This document shows positions 61,456-64,000 of a DNA stretch of 64,000 nt, piece after piece. How positions within the stretch are numbered: the stretch's first letter is position 1; every line of letters begins with the position of its first letter. The translations under genes and the position numbers were made by a program. The notes beneath the pieces were generated by a model. That model ran no database searches, was not told the DNA's origin, and was given only the letters and a program-made list of their open reading frames with translations. The stretch lies in the NCBI GenBank assembly GCA_021399345.1, contig JAAFKI010000094.1, positions 57,561-121,560 of the forward strand. The letters are read 5' to 3'. Source of the stretch: Candidatus Heimdallarchaeota archaeon. Its GTDB lineage: Archaea > Asgardarchaeota > Heimdallarchaeia > Heimdallarchaeales > Heimdallarchaeaceae.

Positions 61456-62262
61456 ATGAAAAGATATAATCCAGATGATCGAATTCAAACGTATGCTCCA
61501 ATGCATGAATTTTTGAATCTCCTAAGTAATCAAATCGAAGATGAAATCGAATCTGGTAAGTATGATTCAATTGTAATTGACTCCCCTACATCTCGAAATG
61601 AGAGGAATATTAAGAAAAAACTTCCAGATCCAATAGAGAGACTGTTAATTCTTACAATTACTGCAAAATACATGACAGACAATAAGAAGACAGATGAAAG
61701 AAACATACTTTTTACACTATCTAGAATACCTCAATTTATGTTTCCCAATTTCAATAAAGAAAATATTTCTAGCTATTCACAAGCAGATTTAGAAGAAGTA
61801 TTAAGTTTTGTTAATAATTTTACAGCGAATTTACCTCAATATTCACCAAGGTTTGACAATAAAATAACAATAATACTAAAAATCGAGTTTTATATCAATG
61901 CTTATCTTTATTTTGCTAAATCAATGTTAGAAAAAAGATTTCCTTATGGAGGAGATTATTATAATTTTGTTAGTTTCCTTATTCATGAATATTATACAAT
62001 CTTAAAACCTCAAATAAAGGAAAATAAAAAGGAAGTACAGCAAATTATGAGTATAATGGGGAATTTCCTTGATTATACAACAGTAGTATATTTTTTTGAG
62101 AATTTTCCAGAGCAAGTCAGTAAATTGTTTTTCTTTCTAAATAATTTGAAAAATCTCGATTTGTCACCTGAGGAACTAAGCCTTATTTCAGAGCTAGTTG
62201 AGGGTTCAATTCTTGTGAATAAAGAGAAAAAAGCTATTTTTATTGAGAAAATGAAGAAGTAA
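61456..62262 (+). CDS. Unknown helical protein, paired with the TPR protein
   Basis: This 268-residue protein is mostly helical and Lys- and Asn-rich with no recognised motif, signal or span. It starts 10 bases after the TPR protein stop, so they are likely co-transcribed. Its lower GC content than neighbours on either side is visible by eye but could reflect its Lys/Asn content. Function unknown. Confidence 0.65.
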   Translation: MKRYNPDDRIQTYAPMHEFLNLLSNQIEDEIESGKYDSIVIDSPTSRNERNIKKKLPDPIERLLILTITAKYMTDNKKTDERNILFTLSRIPQFMFPNFNKENISSYSQADLEEVLSFVNNFTANLPQYSPRFDNKITIILKIEFYINAYLYFAKSMLEKRFPYGGDYYNFVSFLIHEYYTILKPQIKENKKEVQQIMSIMGNFLDYTTVVYFFENFPEQVSKLFFFLNNLKNLDLSPEELSLISELVEGSILVNKEKKAIFIEKMKK

Positions 62263-62315
62263 CTACAATTTTTTGGAGGAGAACTATTAAAAATACTAGT
62301 GAATATTTATGTTTG

Positions 62316-62636
62316 ATGAAAGATAATTTGATTCAAGTACAAACCACTGTTCTTACAGAGAAAGAAGCTAGATCTATAGCTCATATCATGAATGAAGAGA
62401 AATTATCTGCTAGCGTACAATTTTTCCCCATAGTGAGTATTTATACTTGGAATGGACAGCTAGAAGAATCAGAAGAATTTTTAATAATTATTAGATCAAC
62501 TCAAAATAGATTTGAGAAAATCAAGAAAAGACTAGAAGAGCTACATTCCTATGAGCTTCCTCAAATAACTTCTATAAAAATTGATAATTATTCGCAAGAA
62601 TATTCTAACTGGATCGTTAAAGAGACAAGGGAGTAG
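62316..62636 (+). CDS. cutA: CutA-like protein
   Basis: This 106-residue protein matches CutA1 in length and blocks: VQTTVLTEKEARSIAHIMNE near 7, VSIYTWNGQLEESEEFLIII near 41 and LEELHSYELPQITSI near 76. CutA forms trimers; a role in divalent metal tolerance is often stated but weakly supported. The ATG at 62316 has no ribosome site, whereas a strong GGAGGA at 62275-62280 is 5 bases before an in-frame ATT at 62286, so a non-standard start adding 10 residues is possible. Confidence 0.85.
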   Translation: MKDNLIQVQTTVLTEKEARSIAHIMNEEKLSASVQFFPIVSIYTWNGQLEESEEFLIIIRSTQNRFEKIKKRLEELHSYELPQITSIKIDNYSQEYSNWIVKETRE

Positions 62637-62651
62637 ACCATTTCATTCTTA

Positions 62652-63881
62652 CTAGAATAGTAGAATGAAGAAAAGAACCAAAATTGTAGTTGTTATAAGA
62701 TCTGCACTAGAGCTTAAGAGTGGGTTAACTAGATTATCCGGATCTAAACCTAATCGAAAAGTAATGAATGTAGCAGATAAAGCAATAAGGCCTACTAAGA
62801 GAAATGATAGAAAATTGGTTAGAAGTAATAATACTAATATTAAACCATACAATCCTATGGTCATTCCTTTGGGAAACATTGCTGTTCCTAGAAGACTCAT
62901 TACTGCTACTACGATTAAAGCGGCTGTTGTTATTCCAAAGAAATTAATTGATAATTCTTTATTCTTAAGTGATTTAAAGGATGGCGTCATAGTTCCTAAA
63001 TGTAGTTTGGTCGTACTGGTATTAGCTAAAATTGAACTTTGGCTACCCACAATACTGATTATCGCAGGATAGAAGACAATAAGTACTGGAACAGAGTTTA
63101 ATATATCTGGAAAGGAGGTAAGAACTGAACCAGTACCTGCAGCGATTAAACTTGTAATTGTAAGTACTGGTAAGGTTTGCACAATTCCTTTTCTAATATA
63201 CTCTTCTTTTCTAAATTTTATTATCAAAAACACAAATACAGCTATAACAAAAATAACCGTTGGGATTCCGAGATAATAATGAAGTTTCACTACAGGATTC
63301 CAAGGCCTATACAACCAACAAATTGCTACAAAAATAAGTGTTATGAGTATATCATTTATAGATGAAGTTATTGGATAAGCAAATACATCAGGATCACCCT
63401 TTTTTCTATAGATAAAGAAGGTTAGAACGAAAGTTATAGACAAGGATATAACAGCTGTAAGAGTAAATGTTGTAAGAGTTATAGCAAAAATTTTCAAAAC
63501 ATCTACAGGTAATAAATTTAATTTTAAAAGAAATCCAAGTATAGATGTTATGATGCTTATCAGAACAGAGTCAAATATTGTTAAGATTAGAATAAGCATT
63601 ATAAGATGTACAAATCTGTTTGTATTATTTCTCCAAGTTGGTTTCAAAGTTCCTAGATGTAATGCAGAACCAAGCTTTCCTGTTAGAACACCGTTGATAT
63701 CCCCTCTAACTGTCAATAACAATGGATAGATGAGGAAAATCCATGGAATATAACTAGATAAGGATTGCAAAAAAGTTGCAGCACTTCCAGCTGCTAATCC
63801 TCCAAGGTTAAAAAACAACCCTCCCGCTACTGCTAGAGTAAAACCAGCAAAAATTGAGAAGGAAGATTTGTTCTTTAACAT
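62652..63881 (-). CDS. MgtE/SLC41-like divalent cation transporter
   Basis: This 409-residue integral membrane protein has about ten spans in two similar halves. Each half has the MgtE-type core: VRGDINGVLTGKLGSALHLG near residue 58 and VGSQSSILANTSTTKLHLG near 277. The Asp/Asn/Gly residues of these re-entrant motifs line the Mg2+ path in MgtE and SLC41. It lacks the N-terminal and CBS domains of bacterial MgtE, so it is a stand-alone duplicated pore domain as in SLC41. Mg2+ or another divalent cation is the likely cargo. Confidence 0.88.
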   Translation of the reverse strand: MLKNKSSFSIFAGFTLAVAGGLFFNLGGLAAGSAATFLQSLSSYIPWIFLIYPLLLTVRGDINGVLTGKLGSALHLGTLKPTWRNNTNRFVHLIMLILILTIFDSVLISIITSILGFLLKLNLLPVDVLKIFAITLTTFTLTAVISLSITFVLTFFIYRKKGDPDVFAYPITSSINDILITLIFVAICWLYRPWNPVVKLHYYLGIPTVIFVIAVFVFLIIKFRKEEYIRKGIVQTLPVLTITSLIAAGTGSVLTSFPDILNSVPVLIVFYPAIISIVGSQSSILANTSTTKLHLGTMTPSFKSLKNKELSINFFGITTAALIVVAVMSLLGTAMFPKGMTIGLYGLILVLLLLTNFLSFLLVGLIALSATFITFRLGLDPDNLVNPLLSSSADLITTTILVLFFILLF

Positions 63882-64000
63882 ACTGACTAAAGAAGTGTTA
63901 AAACTTAATAAAGATAATTGTTAAAGAATTTAAAGAATAAAAGTTAAGGGAAAAAACTGGGCTTGTTTTTAAACTTGTCTGATTCCCAATCTCTCAATTA

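Noticed and set aside
1..64000. tRNA, rRNA, CRISPR or transposase genes
   Set aside because: Reading both strands by eye I found no tRNA cloverleaf with T-loop GTTCRANNC in intergenic DNA, no regularly spaced repeats and no transposase motifs. A covariance search would be the decisive test.

Overview
This A+T-rich window looks like a piece of an Asgard archaeal genome, most likely from the Heimdallarchaeia or a close relative. The reasons are an archaeal gene set (TrmB and DtxR regulators, TldD/TldE, a minimal SufB-SufC pair, TATA boxes about 25 bases before leaderless starts) together with a two-domain gelsolin-like protein, a eukaryotic-signature cytoskeletal protein known in Asgard archaea. 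Class-level placement is inference. TGA is used as an ordinary stop. I see no tRNA, rRNA, CRISPR array or intact insertion sequence.

Region 1 (1-9758) is one plus-strand operon for a hydrogen-linked electron-bifurcating complex. It holds the end of a [NiFe]-hydrogenase large subunit, FlpD/MvhD, two related iron-sulfur proteins and an FAD/NAD(P) protein of the Flx/Asr type, two HdrA proteins (the second carrying an inserted GltD/NfnB-like flavoprotein domain), a hydrogenase maturation protease and a second FlpD. No HdrB or HdrC is present here. A CoA-disulfide reductase-rhodanese fusion, a sugar-nucleotide-epimerase-like protein and a ferredoxin-nitroreductase follow (9938-13644).

Region 2 (13710-25924) holds a secreted beta-helix protein, a small membrane protein, a TrmB regulator facing an unknown membrane protein across three copies of an 18-bp palindrome, a calcineurin-like phosphoesterase, a histidine phosphatase and a MacB/LolD-like ABC export operon whose second ATPase has an AbrB-like and zinc-ribbon tail.

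Region 3 (25998-44424) is mixed: an unknown membrane protein pair, a decayed lipocalin-like gene, gelsolin, MazG-like, branched-chain aminotransferase, a kinase-fold protein lacking its catalytic Asp, a three-gene unit ending in a PAP2 phosphatase, a second beta-helix protein, glutamate dehydrogenase, a ZIP transporter, a decayed acyltransferase/TM2 gene, TldD/TldE and YwbE flanked by a 24-bp direct repeat.

Region 4 (44492-50078) is a peptide-use locus: two membrane-anchored peptide-binding proteins that appear circularly permuted, divergent from an M3 oligopeptidase.

Region 5 (50144-59186) centres on iron: a DtxR-family regulator with its own palindrome, two palindromes before feoA-feoA-feoB, a FeoC-like protein, a flavodoxin-ferredoxin protein and SufB/SufC. 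A relic of the PHP phosphoesterase gene end lies at 58541-58636. The window ends with a nucleotidyltransferase-like protein, a TPR protein, CutA and an MgtE/SLC41-like transporter. The strongest leads are the HdrA/Flx hydrogenase operon, the permuted binding proteins, the TrmB palindrome array and the damaged lipocalin gene.
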